NCBI RefSeq assembly: GCF_026262575.1
Contig: NZ_JAPKFL010000018.1
Coordinates: 1 to 64,000 of the forward strand
DNA: 64,000 nucleotides
Origin: Streptomyces marinisediminis
GTDB lineage: Bacteria > Actinomycetota > Actinomycetes > Streptomycetales > Streptomycetaceae
Direction: 5' to 3'
How positions within the stretch are numbered: position 1 is the stretch's first letter; each line of letters starts with the position of its first letter. This document shows positions 29,881 through 38,472 of this stretch, piece after piece. Both the position numbers and the translations under genes were made by a program. The notes below the pieces were generated by a model. It was not told the origin of the DNA. It did no database searches and was given only the letters and a program-made list of their open reading frames with translations.

Positions 29881-31485
29881 CTACTGCGCGGGGGTGGTCG
29901 GGGCGGCCGGGGCGTCGCCCGCGGCCTTCTCCAGTTGGAACGCCTCGTTGCCCAGGCCGATCCTGGCGTACGTCTCCGGGCGGGTGGCGCGCAGGAACAG
30001 GCCGACGCAGACGCCGGCCAGGGCGGCGACGCCGACGACGGCGGGCAGTGCCCAGCGCAGCGCGGACCGCGGGTCGGCACCGAGCAGGATGTCGAAGTCG
30101 GCCAGCGCGTAGCCGAAGACGACGCCCAAACCGACGGTGGCCAGGCCCGCGCAGACCAGCCGCCCGGCCTGTACCCGGGTCGCGCCGCGGCGGACGAAGA
30201 AGGCGATGACGGCGACGGAGGTCACGGCCATGAGCGCGATGACGCCGAGAGCGCCGATGTTGCCCAGCCAGGTGAACAGCCGGAGCACGGGCGTGGTGGG
30301 GTCGCCGGTCGGCAGGTCGTCGCCGATCGCGAACGCCGCGATGACCACGGTGGCCACGGCCGTCTGGAGGAAGGAGCCGAGCGCGGGGGCGCCGGTGCCG
30401 GCCGAGGCGCGGCCCACGGCGGCCGGCAGCAGTCCCTCGCGGCCCATGGCGAAGGCGTAGCGGGCGACGACGTTGTGGAAGGCCAGGATGCAGGCGAAGA
30501 TGCCGGTCAGGAACAGCACGTGCAGCACGTCGGTGAAGGCCGAGCCCAGCCGGGGGTCGGTGAGGGCGAACAGGAGGGCCGGGCCCTGCTGCTGGGCGTT
30601 GGCCACGATGCGGTCCGGGCCGGCGGCGGTGCTCATCAGCCACGAGGTCAGCGCGAAGAACACGGCGACGCCGCCGACGGCCAGGAACATCACGCGGCGC
30701 ACGATCGTCTGCGGACGGTGGGTCTCCTCGGCGTAGACCGGGGCCTGTTCGAAGCCGAGGAAGGCGGCGACGGTGAAGCACAGCGCGGTGCCCACGCCCG
30801 CGCCGGCGAGCGCCGCCGGGTCGAACGCGGCCAGCGACAGCCCCTGCGGCCCGGGGTCCGCGAGGAAGGCGAGGTCGACGATGACCACGAGGGCCACCTC
30901 GATGAGCAGCAGCACGCCGAGCACCTTGGCGTTGAGGTCGATCTTGCGGGCGCCGAGCACGCCGGTGGCCGCGACGGCCAGCAGCGCCGGCACCCACCAG
31001 GCGACGCCGACCTCGAAGTAGCGCTCCATGAGGGTGGCGACCTCGAAGCCGAACAGGCCGAAGACACCCACCTGGAGTGCGCTGTAGGCGGCCAGGGCGA
31101 CGAAGGAGGCGCCGGCGCCCGCGGTGCCGCCCAGCCCGCGGGCGATGTAGGCGTAGAAGGCGCCGGCGTTGTGGACGTGCCGGCTCATCTCGGCGTAGCC
31201 GACGCCGAAGAGGGCCATGATGACGCCGAGCACCACGAACAGCAGCGGCTGCGCGGTGATGCCCATGACGGCGTAGGTGGTGGGCATGACGCCGGCCACC
31301 ACCATCAGCGGCGCGGTGGCGGCGACCACGGACAGCAGCAGGCCCGCGGTCCCCAGCCGCCCCGCGCGCAGCGCCCGCTCCTGGCCCACGTACGTGCTGA
31401 TCTCCCGCGCGGGCTGGGCGCCCGGGGAGCCGTGCGCGCGGGGGGTGTCGTCGCGACTTCCGGTGGTGCGGCCCGGCGTCGGCAT
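29881..31485 (-). CDS. APC-family amino acid/amine permease
   Basis: A 534-residue membrane protein with about 12 helices. The first helix region (GTAGLLLSVVAATAPLMVVA) has the unwound glycine-rich segment of APC carriers. TAQPLLFVVLGVIMALFGVG, AEMSRHVHNAGAFYAYIARG, GFEQAPVYAEETHRPQTIVR and FHNVVARYAFAMGREGLLPA are family hallmarks. Both tails are cytoplasmic. Immediately upstream of the amine oxidase, so it is the likely uptake system for its substrate. Confidence 0.92.
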   Translation of the reverse strand: MPTPGRTTGSRDDTPRAHGSPGAQPAREISTYVGQERALRAGRLGTAGLLLSVVAATAPLMVVAGVMPTTYAVMGITAQPLLFVVLGVIMALFGVGYAEMSRHVHNAGAFYAYIARGLGGTAGAGASFVALAAYSALQVGVFGLFGFEVATLMERYFEVGVAWWVPALLAVAATGVLGARKIDLNAKVLGVLLLIEVALVVIVDLAFLADPGPQGLSLAAFDPAALAGAGVGTALCFTVAAFLGFEQAPVYAEETHRPQTIVRRVMFLAVGGVAVFFALTSWLMSTAAGPDRIVANAQQQGPALLFALTDPRLGSAFTDVLHVLFLTGIFACILAFHNVVARYAFAMGREGLLPAAVGRASAGTGAPALGSFLQTAVATVVIAAFAIGDDLPTGDPTTPVLRLFTWLGNIGALGVIALMAVTSVAVIAFFVRRGATRVQAGRLVCAGLATVGLGVVFGYALADFDILLGADPRSALRWALPAVVGVAALAGVCVGLFLRATRPETYARIGLGNEAFQLEKAAGDAPAAPTTPAQ

Positions 31486-31605
31486 GTCGTGTCCTCTCCG
31501 GTCGGGGTGCGGCGTGCGCTGGTCAGGCGGTGGGCGCCCGGGGCGAGGGTCCCCCGGCGGGCGCGCCCCCGGGGCCTTCAGGCCGGGGCCTGCGGGCGGA
31601 GGCCG

Positions 31606-32556
31606 TCAGGCCAGGCCGAAGGCGCGGCTGCGGGCGGTGTGGAACGCCGTGCGCGGGTCCCGGCCGCCGTAGTCCCAGGGCGCCCCGGTGATGTGCGGGC
31701 CGATGCGCTGGAACAGGGCGGCCGCCTCCGCCATCCGGCCCTCGTGGAACTTGGCGTAGGCCAGGTAGTTCAGGTCCACCAGCCGACGCGGGTGGGTCTC
31801 CTCGGTGCCCCACTCCAGCCACCAGTCGAAGGCGCCGCGCACGGTGAGCAGGGCGCGCCGGGTGGTCCAGTGGCCGGCGGCGGCGGGGTCGGCGGGGAGC
31901 CGTCCGGCGGCGGCCAGGGCGTGGAAGCGCTCGGCGTGCGCGACGACGGGCAGCAGGGCCAGCGGCGAGTCCGCCGGTGCCCGCTCGGCGGCCTGGCGGG
32001 CGAACGCGTACACCGGGTGCGGCGCGTGGTCCGACGGGGTCTCGGCGAGCGCGAGCTGGGCCGTCATCAGGTGGTGGGCGTGGTGGTGCTCGGGGTGCCG
32101 TTCGCGCAGTTCGGCGAAGGCCTCCCGGCAGGCCTCCGCGGCGCCCAGGTGCCGGGCCAGCAGCAGGCGGGCGAGCCACGGCGTGGGGTCGGCCGGGGCT
32201 AACTCGGAGGCCAGGCGCAGGGGTTCCTCGGCGCTGGCCGGAGTGCGCTTGCCGCGCAGCGCCCGGGTGACGGCGACGCAGGCGAGCAGGAGCGCGGCGT
32301 CGGCGCTGTCCGGCTCGGTGAGCTGCCACTCGCGGGCCCAGGTGCCGCTGCCCGGGGCCTGGGCGAGTACGAGCGCGCGGTGGCCGCGCCGGTCCCAGTC
32401 CGCGCCGGTGGCCAGCAGCAGGGCGCGGGCGTCGGCCCAGCGGCCGCGGACCAGGGCGTCGCGGGCGTCGGCCAGCTCGAAGTCGTCCAGGGCGGGGTCG
32501 GTGCGCTGGCCCTGGCCCCGGCGGCCCAGCGGGAAGGAAGGGGGCGGTGGGTTCAT
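31606..32556 (-). CDS. TPR-like helical hypothetical protein
   Basis: A 316-residue soluble, alpha-helical protein rich in Ala, Leu and Arg with TPR-like pairs: ALVRGRWADARALLLATGAD, PTPWLARLLLARHLGAAEAC, HHAHHLMTAQLALAETPSD, DLNYLAYAKFHEGRMAEAAA. No enzyme motif. I recall similar streptomycete proteins without assigned function. It is the first leftward gene before the permease/amine oxidase pair, with a 120-bp gap, and diverges from the DUF202 operon. Confidence 0.65.
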   Translation of the reverse strand: MNPPPPSFPLGRRGQGQRTDPALDDFELADARDALVRGRWADARALLLATGADWDRRGHRALVLAQAPGSGTWAREWQLTEPDSADAALLLACVAVTRALRGKRTPASAEEPLRLASELAPADPTPWLARLLLARHLGAAEACREAFAELRERHPEHHHAHHLMTAQLALAETPSDHAPHPVYAFARQAAERAPADSPLALLPVVAHAERFHALAAAGRLPADPAAAGHWTTRRALLTVRGAFDWWLEWGTEETHPRRLVDLNYLAYAKFHEGRMAEAAALFQRIGPHITGAPWDYGGRDPRTAFHTARSRAFGLA

Positions 32557-32747
32557 GGTCGGTGCTCACCCAAGCGGGTGAGGGTGCGGGCGTCAAGCCC
32601 GAGATGAGCATTCCGCTACCGAACTTGCGCGCAGAGTGCGCGTTTTGCGACTCCTCGGGTGCGTTTTACCCCGTCCTGTGGCTTTCCGGAATGGTTCACT
32701 CCGCCCCGGGCGCGGCCGGCCGTCCCCCCGCCGCATACGCTCGGGGC

Positions 32748-33146
32748 ATGACTGGAAGGCTCGGACGGTCCGTACGGCTGTGGTTCTCCCCCGGGCGGCT
32801 CCGCGAGGAGGGGCCGCAGCCCGACTACCGCTTCTCGCTGGCCAACGAGCGCACCTTCCTCGCCTGGGTCCGCACCGCCCTCGCCCTGGTCGCGGGCGGG
32901 CTGGCGGTGGACCAGTTCCTCACCCGCTTCGGCCCCGGCGCGCGCACGGCCATCGCCGTGGCCCTGCTGGTCACCGGCGCGGTGTGCGCGGTGCGGGCGG
33001 TCGACCACTGGGCGCGGTGCGAGCGGGCGATGCGGCGCGGCGCGGACCTGCCCCCGTCCCGCTTCCCCGCCGCGCTGGCCGTGGGGACCGGGCTGGCCGC
33101 GCTGCTGGTGGCGGCCGTGGTGGCGCTGGACGGCACGGGCCGGTGA
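32748..33146 (+). CDS. DUF202 (YidH-type) membrane protein
   Basis: A 132-residue protein with the DUF202 signature: basic leader, DYRFSLANERTFLAWVRTAL on the cytoplasmic side, a first helix (ALVAGGLAVDQFL), a second (AIAVALLVTGAVCAVRAVDH) and a third near the C-terminus (ALAVGTGLAALLVAAVVAL). Function unknown. ATG 32748 is chosen from several in-frame starts because the family begins near here. Its stop overlaps the start of a second DUF202 gene (GTGA). Confidence 0.88.
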   Translation: MTGRLGRSVRLWFSPGRLREEGPQPDYRFSLANERTFLAWVRTALALVAGGLAVDQFLTRFGPGARTAIAVALLVTGAVCAVRAVDHWARCERAMRRGADLPPSRFPAALAVGTGLAALLVAAVVALDGTGR

Positions 33147-33451
33147 GAGCGCCGCGCGACGCCGGGGTGCAGCCCGAGCGCACCCGGCTGGCCTGGCGGC
33201 GCACGACGCTGGCCTACACCGTGGCCGGCGCGCTGCTGATGCGGCAGGTGCTCGCGCATCACCCCGGGCCCGCCGGGTACGGTGCGGTGGCGGCGGTGCT
33301 GGTGACCGGGCTGCTGCTCGCCGGTCTCGCGCACCGCAGAACCGGCGGGCTGGGCGCGGCGCCCCCGGCTCCGCTGCGTCCGCGTGCCGCCGGTGCGGTG
33401 GCGCTCTGCACGGTGGTCCTCGCGATGGTGGGAATGGTGGTGCTCCGGTGA
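33143..33451 (+). CDS. Second DUF202 membrane protein
   Basis: A 102-residue protein with VQPERTRLAWRRTTLAYTVA, the same R-T-x-LAW signature as the preceding protein, and three hydrophobic helices ending in VALCTVVLAMVGMVVLR. The GTG start overlaps the upstream stop and its own stop overlaps the gluconokinase start, so three proteins are coupled. Two different DUF202 proteins in tandem probably form a heteromeric membrane unit, which is inference. Confidence 0.85.
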   Translation: MRAPRDAGVQPERTRLAWRRTTLAYTVAGALLMRQVLAHHPGPAGYGAVAAVLVTGLLLAGLAHRRTGGLGAAPPAPLRPRAAGAVALCTVVLAMVGMVVLR

Positions 33452-33945
33452 CGGCACTGGTCGTGGTCATGGGCGTGTCGGGCTCGGGCAAGACGACGGT
33501 GGGCGAGCGGCTGGCCGCCCGGCTGTCGGTGCCGTACGCGGAGGCCGACGACTTCCACCCGCCGGGCAACGTGGCCAAGATGGCCGCCGGGACGCCCCTG
33601 GACGACGCGGACCGCGCGCCCTGGCTGGACGCGATCGCCGCCTGGCTGGCCGAGCACGCCGGGCGCGGCGGCGTCGTCACCTGCTCCGCGCTCAGGCGCC
33701 GGTACCGCGACCGGCTGCGCGAGGCCGCGCCGCGGCTGTTCTTCGTGCACCTCGACGGCTCCCCCGAGCTGATCGCCGAGCGGCTGGCCGGGCGCAGCGG
33801 TCACTTCATGCCCCCGGCGCTGCTGCGCTCGCAGTTGGAGGCGCTGGAGCGGCTGGACGCCGACGAGGCGGGCGGCGTCGTCTCGATCGACGGCACCCCG
33901 GAGCAGGTGGTGGCCCGGACGGCCGCCCTCGTGCCGGGCGCGTGA
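33448..33945 (+). CDS. gntK: Gluconokinase
   Basis: A 165-residue kinase of the GntK/shikimate-kinase-like P-loop fold: VVVMGVSGSGKTTVGERLAA (Walker A), YAEADDFHPPGNVAKMAAGT, PLDDADRAPWLDAIAAWLAE, VVTCSALRRRYRDRLREAAP, GHFMPPALLRSQLEALE. It phosphorylates gluconate to 6-phosphogluconate for the pentose phosphate pathway. Full family length. It is translationally coupled to two DUF202 membrane proteins rather than to a gluconate permease and GntR as usual. Confidence 0.93.
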   Translation: MTALVVVMGVSGSGKTTVGERLAARLSVPYAEADDFHPPGNVAKMAAGTPLDDADRAPWLDAIAAWLAEHAGRGGVVTCSALRRRYRDRLREAAPRLFFVHLDGSPELIAERLAGRSGHFMPPALLRSQLEALERLDADEAGGVVSIDGTPEQVVARTAALVPGA

Positions 33946-34008
33946 CGCCGGTGGACGCGCGCCCCCGGTAGGCGCCCGGCGCCGGCGCACGCCCAGGTGC
34001 ACGCCCGG

Positions 34009-34059
34009 TACCGGCGGGCGTCCAGTACCGGGGGGCGTCCAGTACCGGCGGGCGTCCGG
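34009..34059. repeat. 17-bp tandem repeat (3 units)
   Basis: Three 17-bp units TACCGGCGGGCGTCCAG with one or two changes, ending 4 bp before the stop codon of the PAP2/kinase gene. Partly self-complementary, so it may add to termination between the convergent genes. Confidence 0.85.
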
Positions 34060-34063
34060 CGGT

Positions 34064-35575
34064 TCACCAGGTGGGGTCGATGCCGGTCATCCAGGTGGGC
34101 AGCGGACGGTAGACGGTCAGGGCGCGCCGCTCCTTGTCCAGCGTCAGGCTGGGCGGCGCCGGCGCCGTCTCGCCGTCGTAGGCGCAGACCGTGCCGGGCT
34201 GGATGCCGGTGATGCGGATCGCGGGCACCCGCGCCGCCGCGTGCACCGGGGAGCGGTGCAGCAACCCCGTCACCGCCGCGGCCAGCAGCCGCACGCGCGC
34301 CCAGCGGCCCCCGTGCACCACGTGCACGTCGAGCTGCCCGTCGGCGAGGTTCGGCCGCCGCGGCGCGCTGCCGCCCAGGCCCGCGTAGGAGCAGTTCCCG
34401 GCGAACAGCAGCCACACCGAGCGGCGGCGCCCGTTGATGGCGAGGTCCACCGGCCGCGCGTGGCGCAGCACGTGGACGGCGGCGAGGACGGAGGCCGGCC
34501 AGGAGCCGACCCGGCGGCTCCAGCGCTCCCGGACCTCCACCAGCTCGCCGTAGGCGCCCAGGCTGAAGGTGTTGACGAAGTGGCCGGGCGCGTCCGCGCG
34601 GTCCGGGTCCCGGCCCGGGGTGAAGCGGGCGAGGTCGACGGCGATGGCGTCGCCGCCCTCCAGCGCGCGGGACAGGTCGGTCGGCCGGGTGATGCCGAGG
34701 TCCTGGGCGAGATGGTTGAAGGTGCCGCCCGGCAGCACCGCGAGCGGAACGTCGTGGCGCAGCGCGATGGGCGCGGCGGCGCTCACGGTGCCGTCGCCGC
34801 CCAGGACGCCCAGCGCGCCCCCGCGCTCGGCCGCGAGCCGGGCGGCCCTCTCCAGCGCGGCGCGGAGCGACTCCGTCTCCCGCTCCCAGACGACGAAGTC
34901 CGCCTCCGGCAGCGCGGCCCGCGTCTCGGGCAGGCTCTCGGCGCCGCCCGAGCCGCTGTTGGCCACCACGACCAGGCCGCGCCCGGCCGGCAGCGCGGGG
35001 GCGGCCACGAGCGGCTGGGCGGGCGGCGCGGGCGGCCGCGGGGTGAGCGCGAGGCGGACGGCGAGGGCCGCCCCGGCACCGATCGCGGCGCCGGCCAGCA
35101 CGTCGCTGGGGTAGTGCACGCCGGTGTAGACCCGCGAGAAGGCCACGGACCAGGCGATCGGGGCGATGACCGCGCCCCACCCCCGGGACTCCAGCGCGAC
35201 GCCGGTGGCGAACGCCGCGGCGGAGGCGGCGTGGCCGGAGGGGAAGGAGGTGGTGACCGGCTGGCGCTTGAGCCGCCGGATGGCCGGCACCGCGTCCAGG
35301 AACGGCCGGGGTCGCCGCACCGCCCACTTGCCGAGGGTGTTGACGCTCGCGGACGCCACCGCGAGGGAGGCCACACCGCGTACGGCCGCACGGCGCGTCC
35401 GCACGCCGCCGATGCCGGACAGGGCCATGCCCGCGGCGATCCCCCACCACAGTCTGCCGCGGTCCGCGCTGTGGGAGAGCCGGGGCAGCAGACCCTCGGC
35501 GCCGGGCCAGTGGCGTTCGGCCACCGCGGTGAAGAGCGCGTGGTCCCAGCTTCGCAGACGCGGTCGAACAGGCAT
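34064..35575 (-). CDS. PAP2 phosphatase-diacylglycerol kinase fusion
   Basis: A 503-residue bifunctional protein. Residues 1-190 are a six-helix PAP2 domain with motif 1 LGKWAVRRPRPF, motif 2 TSFPSGHAASAAAF and motif 3 SRVYTGVHYPSDVLAG. Residues 205-500 are a lipid kinase domain: VVVANSGSGGAE, GGALGVLGGDGTVSAAAPIA, AVLPGGTFNHLAQDLG, CSYAGLGGSAPRRPNLADGQ. One half removes phosphate from a lipid, the other adds it, which suggests recycling of phosphatidic acid or polyprenyl phosphates. The start at 35575 gives a normal PAP2 N-terminus; the frame upstream is repeat-derived. Confidence 0.92.
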   Translation of the reverse strand: MPVRPRLRSWDHALFTAVAERHWPGAEGLLPRLSHSADRGRLWWGIAAGMALSGIGGVRTRRAAVRGVASLAVASASVNTLGKWAVRRPRPFLDAVPAIRRLKRQPVTTSFPSGHAASAAAFATGVALESRGWGAVIAPIAWSVAFSRVYTGVHYPSDVLAGAAIGAGAALAVRLALTPRPPAPPAQPLVAAPALPAGRGLVVVANSGSGGAESLPETRAALPEADFVVWERETESLRAALERAARLAAERGGALGVLGGDGTVSAAAPIALRHDVPLAVLPGGTFNHLAQDLGITRPTDLSRALEGGDAIAVDLARFTPGRDPDRADAPGHFVNTFSLGAYGELVEVRERWSRRVGSWPASVLAAVHVLRHARPVDLAINGRRRSVWLLFAGNCSYAGLGGSAPRRPNLADGQLDVHVVHGGRWARVRLLAAAVTGLLHRSPVHAAARVPAIRITGIQPGTVCAYDGETAPAPPSLTLDKERRALTVYRPLPTWMTGIDPTW

Positions 35576-35679
35576 GTCGATGGCTCTACCCCGAATTCCC
35601 ACTCCCTCACCTGCCCGCCACCGTCCGGCGGCGGACGCGCCCGGCCGGGCACGGGCCGCGGCGGCGCACGGGCGGCTGC

Positions 35680-35724
35680 GCACGGGCGGGCGGCGCACGG
35701 GCGGGCGGCGCACGGGCGGGCGGC
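35680..35724. repeat. 15-bp tandem repeat (3 units)
   Basis: Three perfect copies of GCACGGGCGGGCGGC in the 328-bp gap between the PAP2/kinase and phosphotransferase genes; a partial fourth is upstream. Apart from these and the palindrome at 35809 the gap holds nothing I can support. Confidence 0.9.
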
Positions 35725-35808
35725 AGGCGGGCGGTGGGTGCCGCGTGCGGGCGGCGGCGCGGCCGGGTGGGCGGCCGGAGAGGGGTGCGCGTCACTTCCT
35801 CTGGACTC

Positions 35809-35828
35809 CATACCGACTAGTCGGCATG
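35809..35828. promoter_or_regulatory. TetR operator A1
   Basis: CATACCGACTAGTCGGCATG, a 20-bp palindrome with one mismatched pair, 76 bp before the phosphotransferase gene. Fifteen of 20 positions match the site at 39918-39937 in front of the SDR-TetR operon, so both are likely bound by the TetR at 38473-39096. Confidence 0.7.
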
Positions 35829-35903
35829 ATCGGGGGTGCCCGTGCCGCCCGTCCGCGCGGGCCCGCGCGAGCACCGCGCGGTCCGTCACCCGCTGGAGGT
35901 CCG

Positions 35904-36944
35904 ATGAGTTCGCGCCCACCGTCGCACACCGACGATCCACCCGGCCTGGACCTGGCCCGGCTGCGCTCCCACCTCGACCGGGAGCGTCCGGGCCTGGTCG
36001 GGGGCGAACTGCGGGCCCGGCTCGTCGAGGGCGGCCGGTCCAACCTCACCTACCGGGTCACCGACGGCGCCGGCGAGTGGGTGGTGCGCCGCCCGCCGCT
36101 GGGCCACGTGCTCGCCACGGCGCACGACATGGCGCGCGAGCACCGGGTGATCAGCGCGCTGGGCGACACCGACGTGCCGGTGCCGGAGACGGTCCTGCTG
36201 TGCGAGGACGCCGACGTCCTCGGCGCCCCGTTCTACGTCATGGAGTACGTGCGCGGCACGCCGTACCGCGACGCCGCGGAACTGTCGGCCCTCGGCCCCG
36301 AGCGCACCCGGAACGTGGTGCTCGCGCTGCCGGACACGCTGGTGCGGCTGCACGCGGTGGACCCCGACGCCGTCGGGCTGGGCGACTTCGGCCGGCCCGA
36401 GGGCTTCCTGGAGCGCCAGCTACGGCGCTGGGGCAAGCAGCTCGCCGCCTCGCGCAGCCGCGAGCTGCCGGGCGTCGACGCGCTGCGGGACGCGCTCGCC
36501 GCCGACGTGCCGCACTCCCCCGCGCCCACCGTCGTGCACGGCGACTACCGGCTGGACAACGTGCTCGTGGGCGCCGACGACCGGATCGCCGCCGTCCTGG
36601 ACTGGGAGATGTCAACCCTGGGCGATCCGCTCACCGACCTCGGCCTGCTGGTGATGTACAGCGAGCAGCGCGCGGTGGCCGGGGCGCCGATCTCCACGAC
36701 CCGGGAGGCCCCCGGGCACCCCGAGCCGGCGGAGCTGGTCGAGCGGTACGCCGCCGCCTCCGGGCGGGACCTGTCGCGGATCTCCTGGTACACGGCGTTC
36801 GCCTACTTCAAGCTCGCGGTGATCGCCGAGGGCATCCACTACCGCTACACCCTCGGCCAGACGGTCGGCGCGGGTTTCGACCAGATCGGCGCGCTGGTTC
36901 CCCGGCTCACCGAGGCGGGCCTCGCGACACTGAGGAAGGGCTGA
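35904..36944 (+). CDS. Phosphotransferase family protein (ACAD10/11-kinase type)
   Basis: A 346-residue aminoglycoside-phosphotransferase-fold kinase. LVEGGRSNLTYRV is the nucleotide loop, EWVVRRPP the Lys/Arg strand, VVHGDYRLDNVLV the catalytic loop, and AVLDWEMSTLGDPLTDLGLL the metal-binding Asp motif. It matches the kinase half of eukaryotic ACAD10/11, known to phosphorylate 4-hydroxyacyl-CoAs so that an acyl-CoA dehydrogenase partner can process them. The partner is encoded 8 bp downstream. ATG follows CTGGAGGTCCG. Confidence 0.9.
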   Translation: MSSRPPSHTDDPPGLDLARLRSHLDRERPGLVGGELRARLVEGGRSNLTYRVTDGAGEWVVRRPPLGHVLATAHDMAREHRVISALGDTDVPVPETVLLCEDADVLGAPFYVMEYVRGTPYRDAAELSALGPERTRNVVLALPDTLVRLHAVDPDAVGLGDFGRPEGFLERQLRRWGKQLAASRSRELPGVDALRDALAADVPHSPAPTVVHGDYRLDNVLVGADDRIAAVLDWEMSTLGDPLTDLGLLVMYSEQRAVAGAPISTTREAPGHPEPAELVERYAAASGRDLSRISWYTAFAYFKLAVIAEGIHYRYTLGQTVGAGFDQIGALVPRLTEAGLATLRKG

Positions 36945-36952
36945 CGACTGCC

Positions 36953-38167
36953 ATGGACTTCGCCTACGACGCACGCACCGAGGAGCTGCGCGAGCGGCTG
37001 CTGGCCTTCATGGACGCGCACGTCCACCCGGCCGAGCCGGTGGCCGCCGAGCAGCGCGCGGCGCTGGACTCCCCCTGGCGGACCCCGCCGGTGGTGGCGG
37101 AACTGCAGGCCGAGGCGCGGCGGCAGGGGCTGTGGAACCTCTTCCTGCCGGACCCGGCCTACGGGGCCGGGCTCACCAACCTCCAGTACGCGCCCCTGGC
37201 CGAGATCACCGGGCGCAGCCCGCAGCTCGCGCCCACCGCGCTGAACTGCGCGGCACCGGACACCGGCAACATGGAGCTGCTGGCGGAGTTCGGCTCCGCC
37301 GAGCAGCGGCGCACCTGGCTGGAGCCGCTGCTGGCGGGCGAGATCCGCTCGGCGTTCGCGATGACCGAGCCGGACGTCGCCTCGTCCGACGCCACCAACA
37401 TCGAGACGCGCATCGAGCGGGACGGCGACTCCTGGGTCGTCTCCGGCCGCAAGTGGTACATCTCCGGGGCGATGAACCCCGACTGCGCGGTGTTCATCGT
37501 GATGGGCAAGACCGACCCGGGCGGCGCGGACGTGCGCCGGCAGCAGTCCATGGTGCTCGTGCCGCGCGACACCCCGGGGGTCCGGGTGCGGCGGGCGATG
37601 CGGGTCTACGGCTACGAGGACCACTGGCACGGGGGCCACGCCGAGGTCGTCTTCGACCGGGCGCGGGTGCCGCTGGCCCACCTCGTGGGCGAGGAGGGCG
37701 GCGGCTTCGCCATCGCGCAGGCGCGGCTCGGACCCGGCCGCATCCACCACTGCATGCGCCTGGTCGGCATGGCCGAGCGGGCCATCGAGCTGATGTGCCG
37801 CCGCGCGGTGGCGCGCACGGCGTTCGGCAAGGCGCTGGCGGAGCAGGGCGTGGTGCGGGAGTGGATCGCGGACGCCCGGGTCGCGGTCGAGCAGTTGCGG
37901 CTGCTGGTGCTGAAGACGGCATGGCTGATGGACACCGTCGGCAACCGCGGGGCGCACACGGAGATTCAGGCCATCAAGATCGCCGTGCCCCGCACGGTGG
38001 TGGGCATCCTGGACCGCGCGGTGCAGCTCCACGGGGCGGGCGGCGTCAGCCAGGACTACCCGCTGGCCGAGCTGTGGGCCGGAGCGCGCACGCTCCAGTT
38101 GGCCGACGGCCCGGACGAGGTGCACCAGCGCTCCCTGGCCCGCCGCGAACTGCGGCCCTACCGCTGA
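36953..38167 (+). CDS. Acyl-CoA dehydrogenase (ACAD10/11-like)
   Basis: A 404-residue flavoenzyme. FAMTEPDVASSDATNIETRI and WYISGAMNPDCAVFIVMG are FAD/substrate signatures, and ARTAFGKALAEQGVV and AVQLHGAGGVSQDYPLAELW lie at the dimer/FAD interface. The C-terminus carries ADGPDEVHQRSLARREL in place of the usual YEGTxQI, as in the ACAD10/11 clade. With the upstream kinase it should degrade hydroxyacyl-CoA or branched acyl-CoA. Same operon, under the palindrome at 35809. Confidence 0.93.
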   Translation: MDFAYDARTEELRERLLAFMDAHVHPAEPVAAEQRAALDSPWRTPPVVAELQAEARRQGLWNLFLPDPAYGAGLTNLQYAPLAEITGRSPQLAPTALNCAAPDTGNMELLAEFGSAEQRRTWLEPLLAGEIRSAFAMTEPDVASSDATNIETRIERDGDSWVVSGRKWYISGAMNPDCAVFIVMGKTDPGGADVRRQQSMVLVPRDTPGVRVRRAMRVYGYEDHWHGGHAEVVFDRARVPLAHLVGEEGGGFAIAQARLGPGRIHHCMRLVGMAERAIELMCRRAVARTAFGKALAEQGVVREWIADARVAVEQLRLLVLKTAWLMDTVGNRGAHTEIQAIKIAVPRTVVGILDRAVQLHGAGGVSQDYPLAELWAGARTLQLADGPDEVHQRSLARRELRPYR

Positions 38168-38472
38168 CCGCCGCACCCCGCGCGGGCGGAGTCCGGCGCG
38201 GGCCGCCGCCCCGGTGCGGCACGGGCCGGGGCCGCACTCCGCGCCCCGCCCGCGCGCAGGGCCGCCGCCCCGCCCCGCGCGGGGCGGGGTCCGCACCGCC
38301 GTCCGGGCCCGCCGGAGTCGCGGGGCGCGGGGCACACCCCCCGCCCCCGCCATCTCCGGCCGGCGCGGGTTCGTAGGCCTTCCACCCGCCGCCGCCCCCC
38401 GGCCCGGCCCGGGGCGGGGCGGGGCGGGATCGCCGGGCGCCGGCGCGGCCGGTGCCGCCGGGGTGGTCCGGC
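38168..38472. other. Gene-free GC-rich gap
   Basis: 305 bp between convergent acyl-CoA dehydrogenase and TetR genes, over 80 percent GC by eye, with many overlapping self-complementary GCGGGGCGG-type runs. Probably termination signals for both sides; no gene is supported. Confidence 0.6.
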
